The translations under genes were made by a program, and so were the position numbers. 64,000 bases of DNA from CAZUSO01 sp964622775 (GTDB taxonomy: Bacteria > Bacteroidota > Bacteroidia > Chitinophagales > Chitinophagaceae): NCBI GenBank assembly GCA_964622775.1, contig CAZUSO010000001.1:62001-126000 (forward strand). Direction: 5' to 3'. The notes below the pieces were generated by a model. The model was not told where the DNA came from. It saw only the letters and a program-made list of their open reading frames with translations, and did no database searches. Shown here piece by piece: positions 52,284 to 60,724 of the stretch (position 1 is its first letter; each line of letters starts with the position of its first letter).

Positions 52284-52574
52284 TTATCGTCTGCTTGGCT
52301 TTATATCTTTGTATTTGTCAAGAATTTGCTTAAATCTTTCCTTATCTATCGGATGCAAAATGGTTTTGTTGCTTACGGGATATTTATCTAAACGTGCTAT
52401 TGGTCGTGTTGGTCGTTTTTCAAATCCACCGCCACAATTCGGACAAACATTATGAAGAACATTCGTTACACAATCAGCACAAAAAGTACATTCAAAGGTG
52501 CAAATCATTGCTTCTTCGCTGTTGTTGGGTAATAGTTTACCGCAGTTTTCACAGTTGGGTCTTATTTCAAGCAT
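52284..52574 (-). CDS. DUF1272-like small zinc-binding protein
   Basis: A 96-residue cysteine-rich protein. Pairs CENC (8-11), CTFECTFCADC and CPNC suggest two treble-clef or RING-like zinc sites, ahead of a basic C-terminal tail (KERFKQILDKYKDIKPSRR). The opening MLEIRPNCENCGKLLP and the middle FCADCV match the DUF1272 family, whose role is unknown. It lies between the HAD and cupin genes, with short gaps of 18 and 43 bases. Confidence 0.82.
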   Translation of the reverse strand: MLEIRPNCENCGKLLPNNSEEAMICTFECTFCADCVTNVLHNVCPNCGGGFEKRPTRPIARLDKYPVSNKTILHPIDKERFKQILDKYKDIKPSRR

Positions 52575-52617
52575 TGTTTATCTTACTAAGATTTTTTTGG
52601 CGGATAGACAAAGTTAA

Positions 52618-53166
52618 TTATTTATTCAAAGGTTCTCCGACAAGTTCCATTCCGTATTTGTCTAACAAATTTCCCAAGCCTTTTAAATCGGGCATTTCTT
52701 TTAGTTCTGACATCTCTTTCAAAAATCCTTCAAAGTTCAGTCCGGGCGAAAGCATAAATCTTAGTTTGGACGGCTTGTTGTCTATATTTAAAAAACAATG
52801 TGGTGTTTCGGGTGGCACAATTACGATACTGCCGGGTTCGGCAATAAAAATATCTTCGTTTGCTTTTATCTTGTATTTTCCTTCCAATACTTCTAAAACT
52901 TCCCATTGCTTTTTGTGCGTATGAAGCGGTGTCCCGAAACCACTATCCGTAATTTCTTCAAAGATTTCAAATTCACCATTACTTTCTTTATCGGATAACT
53001 TTACGGTTATCTTCATATTCGGCAGCAGATATTCCCTGCCTTTGTTTGGTGCGATGAAAACAGGTTTGTTCTTTGGGTGAAAATTATTTGAAGCCAAAAT
53101 TTTGGGTGAAATGGAAATGCCTGCCAATCCTAAAACGCTACTCTTTATAAAATCCGTTCTGTTCAT
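52618..53166 (-). CDS. Exported cupin-domain protein
   Basis: The 182 residues start with MNRTDFIKSSVLGLAGISISPKILA, a signal of the same design as that of the HAD neighbour (MNR-x-x-FIK, then a hydrophobic stretch). A single cupin fold follows: GFGTPLHTHKKQWEVLEVLEGKYKIKANEDI and GSIVIVPPETPHCFLNI carry the metal-binding His/Glu pattern. The substrate is unknown. The signal suggests envelope localisation. The SDR gene lies 3 bases upstream. Confidence 0.82.
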   Translation of the reverse strand: MNRTDFIKSSVLGLAGISISPKILASNNFHPKNKPVFIAPNKGREYLLPNMKITVKLSDKESNGEFEIFEEITDSGFGTPLHTHKKQWEVLEVLEGKYKIKANEDIFIAEPGSIVIVPPETPHCFLNIDNKPSKLRFMLSPGLNFEGFLKEMSELKEMPDLKGLGNLLDKYGMELVGEPLNK

Positions 53167-53169
53167 CTG

Positions 53170-54072
53170 TCATAAATTTATTTGTTTACAATACCGCATT
53201 ACCGAATCCTTTACAGTAGGCACATCTCCAAAGTATTTTTGTTGAAGTGATGTATCGGCTATGTATTGACCTGTAAAAAAATAATCAAACATCTTTTTTA
53301 AGTCGCTCATCGTTGGTTTGAATATACCAACAATTGAAAAAACTGTTCCGATAACAGCCCAAGGGATTGCGCTTGCTTTAATTTGCTTTCCCGTGTATTC
53401 CGATGCGAATTTTGCAAGCATTTCGGTATTCATCGGCTCGTTCATTCCAATATCTATTTTGCCCAAAGGAATAGTATCGTCAGTAGCAGCAACGGCTAAG
53501 TAATTGGCTAAATCTTCGGTCAGAATATTTGTCCATTTAATGCTTGTTGACCCAAGCACTTTTAAATGTCCTTTGTGTAGTCCTTTTGCATAGATGTCTG
53601 TTTTCGGGTCTTGGTCGAGAAAAGCACCGGGTCGTAATGCAACATAAGGCACTTTCATTTTGTCCATATAATCCTCAATAAGTTTCTTTTGCCAAAAGTG
53701 AGGAACAGATTTAGCCTTGTCGGCAGTAAGAATACTTGTAAAAACAAAGCGTTGAATTTTTGCTTTTTTTAAAGCGTCAATGAGATTTTTGTTTCCGATG
53801 TCGTCCACACTTTTTAAACTGTCTCCTTTTTTCCTGTTAGAATAGCCGATGGCAGAAGAAATAACAACATCAACGCCTTGTAAAGCCCTTTCTATCGTTT
53901 CAGGTTTTGTAAGGTCGCCATTGCATATTTCAATACCTGCATTTTTAAGTTCACCCGAATTTGTTGTTGGTCTTACAAGTGCTTTGATTTTTACATTTTT
54001 ATCGAGTAAGTGTTTTACTACTTTTCCTCCAAGATACCCCGTTGCCCCAATGACTAAAACTGTTTTTTGCAT
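53170..54072 (-). CDS. NmrA-like / atypical SDR NAD(P)-binding protein
   Basis: The 300 residues have the Rossmann motif VIGATGYLGGKVVKHLLDK at the N-terminus, ALVRPTTNSGELKNAGIEICNGDLTKPETIERAL, and the central VFTSILTAD segment. The active-site YxxxK of classical SDRs is not evident; the sequence is of the NmrA/atypical-SDR type, which bind NAD(P) to reduce quinones or sense redox state. It is the first gene of the five-gene unit, so the promoter should lie just upstream of 54072. Substrate unknown. Confidence 0.85.
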   Translation of the reverse strand: MQKTVLVIGATGYLGGKVVKHLLDKNVKIKALVRPTTNSGELKNAGIEICNGDLTKPETIERALQGVDVVISSAIGYSNRKKGDSLKSVDDIGNKNLIDALKKAKIQRFVFTSILTADKAKSVPHFWQKKLIEDYMDKMKVPYVALRPGAFLDQDPKTDIYAKGLHKGHLKVLGSTSIKWTNILTEDLANYLAVAATDDTIPLGKIDIGMNEPMNTEMLAKFASEYTGKQIKASAIPWAVIGTVFSIVGIFKPTMSDLKKMFDYFFTGQYIADTSLQQKYFGDVPTVKDSVMRYCKQINL

Positions 54073-54903
54073 TTCTGTCCTTTTTATACTGCAAAGGTCA
54101 AAATTGCTTTTTAAATTAAATAGGACAGAAATTGGGAATGTTCGGACTTTTCAATTATTGGTTTGTCTGTCTATTTTTCAGATAGAGCGCCATGTTGTTG
54201 CAAAAACCGGAATATGTTCCAGAATAATCCGATTTAGATTTATTGGGGTTGGCTTGTGATTGATGGCGGAATACCAACTGGGAAGAAGCCCTCCGCTAAC
54301 ACAAGGAGACAGGCACTTCATGGGCTTTTTGCTATTTGGATGAATGTTTTGGCTGTTCGCCTTTTGGTTATTATAAATCCCTATAAAATTCCATACCCAT
54401 ATATCTGTTTCCATACCCATAATATCTGTTCATTTTCCGGGGTTATTTGTACTAAAAAATTAATAAATTTTAATTGTTCACTATAATTTTCTTCATTAAT
54501 TAGTGAGTATATTATCGCTGATAATAGCTCCTTGTCAATAATATTGTCCGTTGTAGGCCGCTTTCAAATAACCGCTGACTCTTAAATATACAAACCTGCC
54601 TAAAATGTAAATACATTCATTCTTTTTTAAGAAATTGTTTATCATAGTAATAAGTCGTAATTCCTACTCACTTTTTTTCATCTTTTAATCCACTCTTATT
54701 CTGCTTCCGGTATTAGTGAATCACACTTCTAAGCATTAGCCGAAACAGGATTTATAGACCGGAGCAATCAATAATTATGTTGCGCCTGCACCAGCATTTT
54801 TTTAGTATTAGCTTTATTTTCTTTTGTTTTCAGAAAAAATTAAGCAGAATAGCATTCGGGTATTATGGTAAGACAAGGACATCACCTTATCTTTACGTCT
54901 GAT
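54073..54903. other. Gene-free right end of the island and lpxB leader
   Basis: More than 800 bases without a convincing gene. It holds the repeat copy B at 54200-54307 and, further on, very AT-rich sequence with no repeat or RNA gene I can recognise. A weak TAnnTTTG-like TATCTTTA lies shortly before the lpxB start. The return to core genome composition occurs in this stretch. Confidence 0.55.
54200..54307 (+). repeat. attC-like repeat element, copy B
   Basis: About 108 bases related to copy A at 50.4 kb. The arm CTTGTGATTGATGGCGGA (54253-54270) pairs with TCCGCTAACACAAG (54292-54305), leaving a few unpaired bases in one strand. The two copies bracket the AraC-HAD-DUF1272-cupin-SDR unit as direct repeats. 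Confidence 0.6.
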
Positions 54904-56001
54904 ATGAAGTATTACATCATTGCAGGCGAAGCCAGTGGAGATCTGCACGGAAGCCATCTGATAAAAAGCATACACCGGGAAGATGCCGGGGCGCAGATCC
55001 GTTGCTGGGGCGGCGATAAAATGCAGCAGGCCGGAGCTACGCTGGTAAAGCATTATCGGGATTTGGCGTTTATGGGCTTCGTAGAAGTGGCCTTGCATTT
55101 GCGCACCGTCTTCAGGAATCTGCATTTTTGTAAAGCCGACATCTTAGCATTCAAACCGGATGTGCTGGTATTGATTGACTATCCCGGATTCAACCTCCGT
55201 ATCTCCGGCTGGGCTAAGCAACATGGCATAAAGGTGGCTTACTATATTTCACCTCAGGTATGGGCCTGGAAGGAAAGCCGGGTCGAACGCATTAAGCGTA
55301 GTGTGGACAAAATGCTGGTTATCCTTCCATTTGAAAAGGATTTTTACCGGAAACATGATTATGATGTGGAATATGTAGGTCATCCGCTGACGGAAGTGGT
55401 GGAGCAGGAATTGCTAAGACCCCTGGAACCGCTTTCGGATAAGCCGGTGATTGCCATTCTGCCGGGCAGCAGAAGCCAGGAAATAAAAGCGAAATTACCC
55501 CTAATGCTTACCGCCGTAAAACATTTTCCGGAATACCGCTTTGTCATAGCGCAGGCTCCGGGACAGGAAGATGAGTTGTACCGCCGGATTATCGGGGACA
55601 AAAGTGCCGGATTGGTCAAAAACCGGACTTATGAACTGCTACGTCAGGCAAAGGCCGCTATGGTAACCAGCGGAACTGCTACGTTGGAAACAGCGCTTTT
55701 CGGTGTGCCCCAGGTCGTGTGTTACAAAGGTAATCCCCTCTCCTACCTGCTGGCCAAAAAACTGATTAAGGTCAAATACATTTCGCTGGTTAATCTGGTG
55801 CTGGATAAATCTTGTGTTACTGAACTGATTCAAAACGACCTTACCGAAAATAAGCTGAAGCAGGAATTGAATGACCTTTTGCATAACCCGGAAAGGCAGG
55901 ATCGCATTCAAAACCAATATACCCGATTGTGGGAGCTTTTGGGTGAGCACAAGGCTGCTGAAACCGCCGCAAAAGAAATCACCGGTCTGGCCAGAGCCTA
56001 A
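54904..56001 (+). CDS. lpxB: Lipid-A-disaccharide synthase
   Basis: It joins UDP-2,3-diacylglucosamine and lipid X to form the lipid A disaccharide at the inner membrane. The 365 residues start MKYYIIAGEASGDLHG (the LpxB signature), followed by GWGGDKMQ-type and MGFVEVALHL blocks, LIDYPGFNLRIS, YYISPQVWAWKESR, and the C-terminal ILPGSRSQEI and TSGTATLETALFGVPQVVCYK donor-site motifs. The ATG at 54904 is chosen because it begins this first strand. No other lpx gene is nearby. Its end overlaps a small convergent gene by 4 bases. Confidence 0.95.
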   Translation: MKYYIIAGEASGDLHGSHLIKSIHREDAGAQIRCWGGDKMQQAGATLVKHYRDLAFMGFVEVALHLRTVFRNLHFCKADILAFKPDVLVLIDYPGFNLRISGWAKQHGIKVAYYISPQVWAWKESRVERIKRSVDKMLVILPFEKDFYRKHDYDVEYVGHPLTEVVEQELLRPLEPLSDKPVIAILPGSRSQEIKAKLPLMLTAVKHFPEYRFVIAQAPGQEDELYRRIIGDKSAGLVKNRTYELLRQAKAAMVTSGTATLETALFGVPQVVCYKGNPLSYLLAKKLIKVKYISLVNLVLDKSCVTELIQNDLTENKLKQELNDLLHNPERQDRIQNQYTRLWELLGEHKAAETAAKEITGLARA

Positions 56002-56162
56002 CCACAGCTTCTTATCAGCCTTACGGTCATCACTACGATTGCCACAAGGAAAATGATAATGGAAATACGGTTCATGCCGTGCATTAATTTGACATTTACA
56101 TTTCGGGGAGTATCGGGATCGCGTTTACACAGATACAGATATTGAAGAATTTGCCGCCACAT
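55998..56162 (-). CDS. Small one-helix membrane protein, DUF6728-like
   Basis: A 54-residue reading frame, too short for usual length cut-offs. It begins MWRQILQYLYLCKRDPDTPR, then NVNVKLMHGMNRISIIIFL and a hydrophobic helix (about residues 33-50) and a short basic tail. The pattern matches a small conserved Bacteroidota family that I recall as DUF6728. Function unknown. It starts 36 bases from the end of the sigma-54 activator gene on the same strand, and its 3' end overlaps lpxB. Confidence 0.75.
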   Translation of the reverse strand: MWRQILQYLYLCKRDPDTPRNVNVKLMHGMNRISIIIFLVAIVVMTVRLIRSCG

Positions 56163-56198
56163 TATTTTGTAAAATTACAGTTTTGAGATGATTCGGCG

Positions 56199-57362
56199 CT
56201 AATGAAAATTAATAGCATTGTTGACATCTTCTTCAGCAATCTCCTGCTCGGAGAGTATGATCAGCCGCTCTACCACATTCCGCAGCTCGCGAATATTGCC
56301 GGTCCATTCGTGCTGCTGTAGCAGGTTTATGGCTTCCGGAGTGATGGATTTTTGCGGTTTGGAATATTCCTCACAGATGATCTTCATGAAATGTCGGGTA
56401 AGCAGTGTAATGTCGCCATCGCGGTTTCGCAAGGGCGGAACCGCGATCCGGAAAACGTGGAGCCGGTGATAGAGATCTTCGCGGAAGCGGCCGGCCACAA
56501 TCTCCCTGCCCAGGTCCTTGTTCGTGGCAGCAATGAACCGGGTATTTACTTTTATCGCTTTATTGCCTCCAACACGGGTGATACAGCCTTCCTGTAAGGC
56601 ATGCAGCACTTTGGCCTGAGCCGGGAGACTCATGTCTCCAATCTCATCCAGAAACAAGGTGCCTCCGTCTGCCTGTTCAAATTTCCCGATACGTTGTTTG
56701 ATTGCCGAGGTAAAGGCGCCTTTTTCATGACCGAACAGCTCGCTTTCGATCAGGTCTCCGGGGATGGCTGCGCAGTTCACCTCTATAAAAGGCTTTTGAT
56801 TCCGGGTGCTGAGCTCAAACAAGCGATGAGCTATTAATTCTTTTCCGGTACCGTTTTCACCTGTGATGAGCACACGAGCCTCTGTCGGCGCCACCTTATT
56901 GATTAGCGATAATGTTTTTCTGATTGCCGGAGAGTTGCCGATGATCTCGTATTTCTTTGTGAACTTTTGTTGTAGCGTTTTTGCTTCATCTGTTAAACGG
57001 TTTTTATCCAGCGCATTCCGGATACCGGTTAATAACCGGTTGAGATCGGGAGGCTTGGAAATATAGTCGAAGGCTCCTTCCTTTACGGCTTTTACAGCCG
57101 TATCAATATCACCGTGTCCTGAAATAATGATAACCGGCGTATCCGGGCAAATGGCTTTTGTCCTTGCTAATACATCCGGCTCTCTGGTCTTTGGCCGTTT
57201 TATGTCACATAGGATACAGTCGAATTTTTCTTCTTCAATTCTTTTTATGGCCGCTACGCCATCTTCGGCTTCCGTAATTTGGTAATCTTCATTTTCCAGA
57301 ATTTCTCTCAGGGTTCTTCGGATGCTTTTTTCATCATCAACGATCAAAATGTGTGGATTCAT
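56199..57362 (-). CDS. Sigma-54-dependent response regulator without DNA-binding domain
   Basis: The 387 residues combine a receiver domain (D9/D10, phosphoacceptor D53, K103) and an AAA+ sigma-54 activator domain: Walker A GENGTGKE (168-175), Walker B GTLFLDEIGDM (about 235-244) and R-finger region GRFREDLYHRL. The loop that contacts sigma-54, normally GAFTGA, reads GAFTSA (215-220). The receiver loop after D53 reads IKRPKTREPDVL, where IKMPKMDG is usual. The protein ends about 25 residues after RNVVERLIIL, with no Fis-type helix-turn-helix. It therefore cannot bind enhancers by itself in the usual way. No sensor kinase is adjacent. Confidence 0.9.
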   Translation of the reverse strand: MNPHILIVDDEKSIRRTLREILENEDYQITEAEDGVAAIKRIEEEKFDCILCDIKRPKTREPDVLARTKAICPDTPVIIISGHGDIDTAVKAVKEGAFDYISKPPDLNRLLTGIRNALDKNRLTDEAKTLQQKFTKKYEIIGNSPAIRKTLSLINKVAPTEARVLITGENGTGKELIAHRLFELSTRNQKPFIEVNCAAIPGDLIESELFGHEKGAFTSAIKQRIGKFEQADGGTLFLDEIGDMSLPAQAKVLHALQEGCITRVGGNKAIKVNTRFIAATNKDLGREIVAGRFREDLYHRLHVFRIAVPPLRNRDGDITLLTRHFMKIICEEYSKPQKSITPEAINLLQQHEWTGNIRELRNVVERLIILSEQEIAEEDVNNAINFH

Positions 57363-57563
57363 GGCTTATCTTTTGATTAGAAAGAAGGGTTTTGGGGTTA
57401 AGAGCCGACTTCATAAAGCCGGGCTACCCGGTCGTTGGCCCGAGTCACAGATGTGGCGAACCTTTTCCGGATAGCTAATGCAATATACTGCCTTTTTATG
57501 AAAAAAACATATATGCTGTCCAAATGTATGTATCAGGTCAATAGCAAGGGAGGCTGAATAGAA

Positions 57564-58667
57564 TCAATATGCGGCATTCCAGCTCCAAGGCTCGGTCTTG
57601 CTGCCGATCCCGAAGAATTTGTTCAGTTGAAAGGCCAGTCCGATTTCATTATAGGCTCCCGCAGTGGCAAAATAAGAGCGGGAATACCGTACCTGAATTT
57701 TGGAAAGATTTACCCCTACTCCAAAGGAGAATCCGGCAATCCCTTTCCGGTCGGAAGCGGCCAGTTCGCTACGATGCAGATGATTGTAAGCAGCGGTCAG
57801 GGTAACCCGGTGTGCAAGCGTAAGCTCGGCACCAAAATTCAGGTGGCGGAATAACTTATCGGCGAAATAGCTTTTTTCTTTTATTGCGGTACTGTCATCG
57901 CTGCCGAAGAAATTGTCGCTCCCCTTATCCGAGGGGTTATTGTAACGAATATCCCATTGGTATAAATGATGCCCGGTCATGTATAAACGGATCGGCACAT
58001 TTTTGAGTTGTTTACTGATTCCGATCTGCAGGTCGAAAGGCAATGGTTCTGCAGTATTATCTCGGTTGTATTTTTTCAAAGTGGCTCCCATATTTTTCCC
58101 GACAATTCCGATGGTCAGCATATTTTCAGTATCCACATAGGCTACCCCCACATCAGCCAGGAGGGCAAGAGCATTGCGATCGGCCATGTGAGAATAGGCC
58201 AGCTTAAGGGTTGCGCCATATTGCCAGTGCTGCTTGTATGTTCGTGCAGCAGAAAGATTAATCGAGAAATCGTTAGCCCGGATTTCGCCCAAAATATTTC
58301 CGAACATATCGGTCTGGTTGAATTTCCCGTAATTCAGGTATTGAATGCCCAGACCGAAAGTGGTTTTGAGCTTAGGCACCTGATATGCGTATTGCAGATT
58401 GGCGATGCTGATGCCAGCATAATAGATATTATATCCGACAGCCAGTTGGTTATGCATTTTAGCATTCAGCAATCCCGGATTTTGAAGCGTAAAAGCCACA
58501 TCCGGATCATTGCTTGCCGGTGCAATGCCGCCTAAGGCGGAAATATGCGGACTATTGCTCATCAGCAGGTATTCAAATGCGTGCTGACCTCCGACAACCT
58601 GAGCCTGGCCGGTAAAAAACCACAGGTTCAGTACCAGGGTATATAAAAGACAGGAAATATGTTTCAT
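57564..58667 (-). CDS. porQ: Type IX secretion system protein PorQ
   Basis: About 367 residues. A signal peptide (MKHISCLLYTLVLNLWFFTGQAQ) is followed by GQHAFEYLLMSNSPHISALGGIAPASNDPDVAFTLQNPGLL and beta-barrel-like strands with YAGISIANLQYAYQVPKLKTTFGLGIQYLNYGKF. This is the PorQ pattern. PorQ is an outer-membrane component of the type IX secretion system attachment complex in Bacteroidota. No other por gene is in the window; T9SS genes are normally scattered. The ATG at 58665-58667 begins the signal peptide. It is followed by the fabI gene on the upstream side, 56 bases away. Confidence 0.88.
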   Translation of the reverse strand: MKHISCLLYTLVLNLWFFTGQAQVVGGQHAFEYLLMSNSPHISALGGIAPASNDPDVAFTLQNPGLLNAKMHNQLAVGYNIYYAGISIANLQYAYQVPKLKTTFGLGIQYLNYGKFNQTDMFGNILGEIRANDFSINLSAARTYKQHWQYGATLKLAYSHMADRNALALLADVGVAYVDTENMLTIGIVGKNMGATLKKYNRDNTAEPLPFDLQIGISKQLKNVPIRLYMTGHHLYQWDIRYNNPSDKGSDNFFGSDDSTAIKEKSYFADKLFRHLNFGAELTLAHRVTLTAAYNHLHRSELAASDRKGIAGFSFGVGVNLSKIQVRYSRSYFATAGAYNEIGLAFQLNKFFGIGSKTEPWSWNAAY

Positions 58668-58703
58668 CCGGATATTAGAACGGGTAAAGCCGGTTAATAT
58701 TGT

Positions 58704-58711
58704 CAAATGTA
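58704..58711 (-). promoter_or_regulatory. -7 promoter element (TACATTTG) of porQ
   Basis: Exact TAnnTTTG match on the minus strand, 36 bases before the porQ start codon, in the gap after fabI. It indicates porQ has its own promoter. Confidence 0.5.
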
Positions 58712-58723
58712 AAGGAGCAGCAA

Positions 58724-59545
58724 CTACTTTTCCGACACCCAGTTTTCAATAAATGCTTTGCTGACACCCGTAAACGAGAAGCCGCCATCATGAAATAGGT
58801 TTTGCATGGTAACCATCCGGGTCAGGTCGCTGAACATGGCAATGCAATAGGCTGCACAGTCGTCGGAACCTGCGTTGCCTAATGGCGCAATCTTTTCCGC
58901 ATAATCAAAAAAGGCATTGAACCCTGATACACCCGAACCTGCCGTGGTGATGGTCGGCGACTGGGAAATCGTATTAACCCGAACTTTTTTGGCAATGCCG
59001 TATTCGTAGCCAAAATTACGCGTAATGGCTTCCAGCAATGCTTTAGCATCCGCCATATCGTTATATCCCGGGAAGGTGCGCTGTGCAGCAATATAGCTCA
59101 GAGCAACCACGGAGCCCCATTCGTTAAGCGCATCCAGCTTCATGGCCGTTTGCAAAATGCGGTGCAGCGATAATGCGGAAATATCTAAGGTTTTATGAAA
59201 ATTTTCGTAACTGATATCCGTATAGGGAATAGCTTTTCGTACATTGGGTGACATGCCGATGGAATGCAGCACAAAGTCCATTTTACCACCAAAATGTTCC
59301 ATACTTTGACGGAAAAGGGCTTCTAAATCTTCGGAAGACGTAGCGTCTGCAGGTATAACCGGTGCGTTGTTGCATTGAGCGCTCAGCTCTTTGATCTTAC
59401 CCATACGCAGCGCAATCGGAGCGTTGGTTAATGTGATTTCGGCGCCTTCATCTACGGCGCGCTCAGCCACTTTCCAGGCAATGGATCGATCGTCTAATGC
59501 TCCGAAGATAATACCCTTCTTTCCTTTCAAAAGTTGATTTCCCAT
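58724..59545 (-). CDS. fabI: Enoyl-[acyl-carrier-protein] reductase FabI
   Basis: It performs the last reduction of each fatty-acid elongation cycle with NAD(P)H. The 273 residues show KKGIIFGALDDRSIAWKVA at the N-terminus, FVLHSIGMSPN, and the catalytic pair Y151 and Y161 with K168 in ALSYIAAQRTFPGYNDMADAKALLE. This matches the FabI YX6K arrangement. VRVNTISQSPTITTAGSGV follows. The length is normal. The DarA-like gene starts divergently about 200 bases away. Confidence 0.95.
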   Translation of the reverse strand: MGNQLLKGKKGIIFGALDDRSIAWKVAERAVDEGAEITLTNAPIALRMGKIKELSAQCNNAPVIPADATSSEDLEALFRQSMEHFGGKMDFVLHSIGMSPNVRKAIPYTDISYENFHKTLDISALSLHRILQTAMKLDALNEWGSVVALSYIAAQRTFPGYNDMADAKALLEAITRNFGYEYGIAKKVRVNTISQSPTITTAGSGVSGFNAFFDYAEKIAPLGNAGSDDCAAYCIAMFSDLTRMVTMQNLFHDGGFSFTGVSKAFIENWVSEK

Positions 59546-59750
59546 AATGTAAGTATAACAATTTTAGTGTGTAAAAGTAACAAACTATCTATTTTTATGC
59601 ACGCAAATTTTTTAAGCTTTGGATTTCGCCATAATATTTTACTTTGCAGCCCATTGCTCCTGTATCGTCAGCGGGCTGACATCCCGGAGGAAAAAAGAAA
59701 AAATTTCCGCAAAAAACCGCATCAATAAAACAAACAATGCACAATTACTG

Positions 59751-60671
59751 ATGAAAAAGATTCTTGTTATATACAACACGCAAACCGGACAATTAAAGAA
59801 TATATTAGATCATATCCTGATGGACATACAGGATAAAGCCATGGTGTATTTTGCCGAGATCAGGCTGAAAAAGCCTTTCCTTTTTCCCTGGACTTCCGAT
59901 GCCTTTTTTGATGTAATGCCGGAAAGTGTACTGGCTGTACCACAGGAAATAGAACCGTTACCGCAATTGAAAAACAAAGATTACGACCTGGTCATATACG
60001 GCTACCAGCCCTGGTTCCTGTCGCAGTCCGTTCCCTCCAATTCTTTCTTCCGAAGCGAATGGAAGGATGTCCTGAAAGGTAAGCCGGTAGTGACGGTTTT
60101 GGCCTGTCGCAATATGTGGCTGCGGGCACAGGAGTCAGTAAAAAAGGAATTGAAAGGGCTGGGCGCGGATCATGTAGGCCATATCGTTTTTCAGGATGGT
60201 CATGGCAATCTGGTATCACTGCTCACGACGCTGCGCTGGTTTTTCAAAGGGCAGAAAGAGCGCTCTAAGCGATTGCCCGAAGCTGGCGTAGTCCAAAAAG
60301 ATATTGAGCATGCAAAGGTATTTGGGCCGATTATCCTCCAGCATCTTGAAAACGACTTAACCGGAGTGATGCAAAAGGGTCTGCTACAGCAAAGCGCTGT
60401 TTATATCAACCCGGCGCTGATCCTGCTGGAACGACGCGGAGCCAGCCAGTTTCCGGTATGGGCAAAGCGCGCAAGGGCGAAAGGTGAGCCGGGAGATCCG
60501 GCGCGTAAGCCGGTTTTGAAAAAATTCAAACAACTTTTACTGATCAGCATATTTGTTTTATCGCCGGTTACTTCCGCCGGCGCAACTTTAATATCCTTTC
60601 TGCGCAAAAAAAATCTGCAAAAGCAGGCGGACTATTTCAAAAGTGTAAATTACCGGGAAGGAGTAATATAG
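59751..60671 (+). CDS. DarA-like flavodoxin-fold protein (dialkylresorcinol pathway family)
   Basis: About 306 residues. The N-terminal MKKILVIYNTQTGQLKNILD is the phosphate-binding loop of a flavodoxin fold. It is followed by the phrases RLKKPFLFPWTSDAFFDVMPESV, YDLVIYGYQPWFLSQSVPSNSFF and KPVVTVLACRNMWLRAQE that I associate with DarA of dialkylresorcinol/flexirubin clusters in Bacteroidota, and a C-terminal membrane-like helix near residues 265-285. In such clusters DarA works with a DarB ketosynthase; none is present here. The ATG at 59751 begins the loop; the upstream in-frame extension has no support. Role here is uncertain. Confidence 0.72.
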   Translation: MKKILVIYNTQTGQLKNILDHILMDIQDKAMVYFAEIRLKKPFLFPWTSDAFFDVMPESVLAVPQEIEPLPQLKNKDYDLVIYGYQPWFLSQSVPSNSFFRSEWKDVLKGKPVVTVLACRNMWLRAQESVKKELKGLGADHVGHIVFQDGHGNLVSLLTTLRWFFKGQKERSKRLPEAGVVQKDIEHAKVFGPIILQHLENDLTGVMQKGLLQQSAVYINPALILLERRGASQFPVWAKRARAKGEPGDPARKPVLKKFKQLLLISIFVLSPVTSAGATLISFLRKKNLQKQADYFKSVNYREGVI

Positions 60672-60696
60672 CAGAAAAATTTCGGCTTTCTTTGGC

Positions 60697-60704
60697 TACA
60701 TTTG
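60697..60704 (+). promoter_or_regulatory. -7 promoter element (TACATTTG) of the YkgJ gene
   Basis: Exact TAnnTTTG match 20 bases before the start codon. TTTG at 60691 is too close to serve as the -33 element. Confidence 0.45.
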
Positions 60705-60724
60705 TTTGCAAGTTTTAATGCGAT

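Noticed and set aside
50260..54307. CRISPR array or insertion sequence as explanation of the island repeats
   Set aside because: The copies are too few, too far apart and too diverged for CRISPR, and no transposase or integrase frame is present.
54480..54864. tRNA or small structured RNA in the long spacer before lpxB
   Set aside because: No T-loop word (GGTTCGANTCC type), CCA end or strong stem was found; the region is simply AT-rich.
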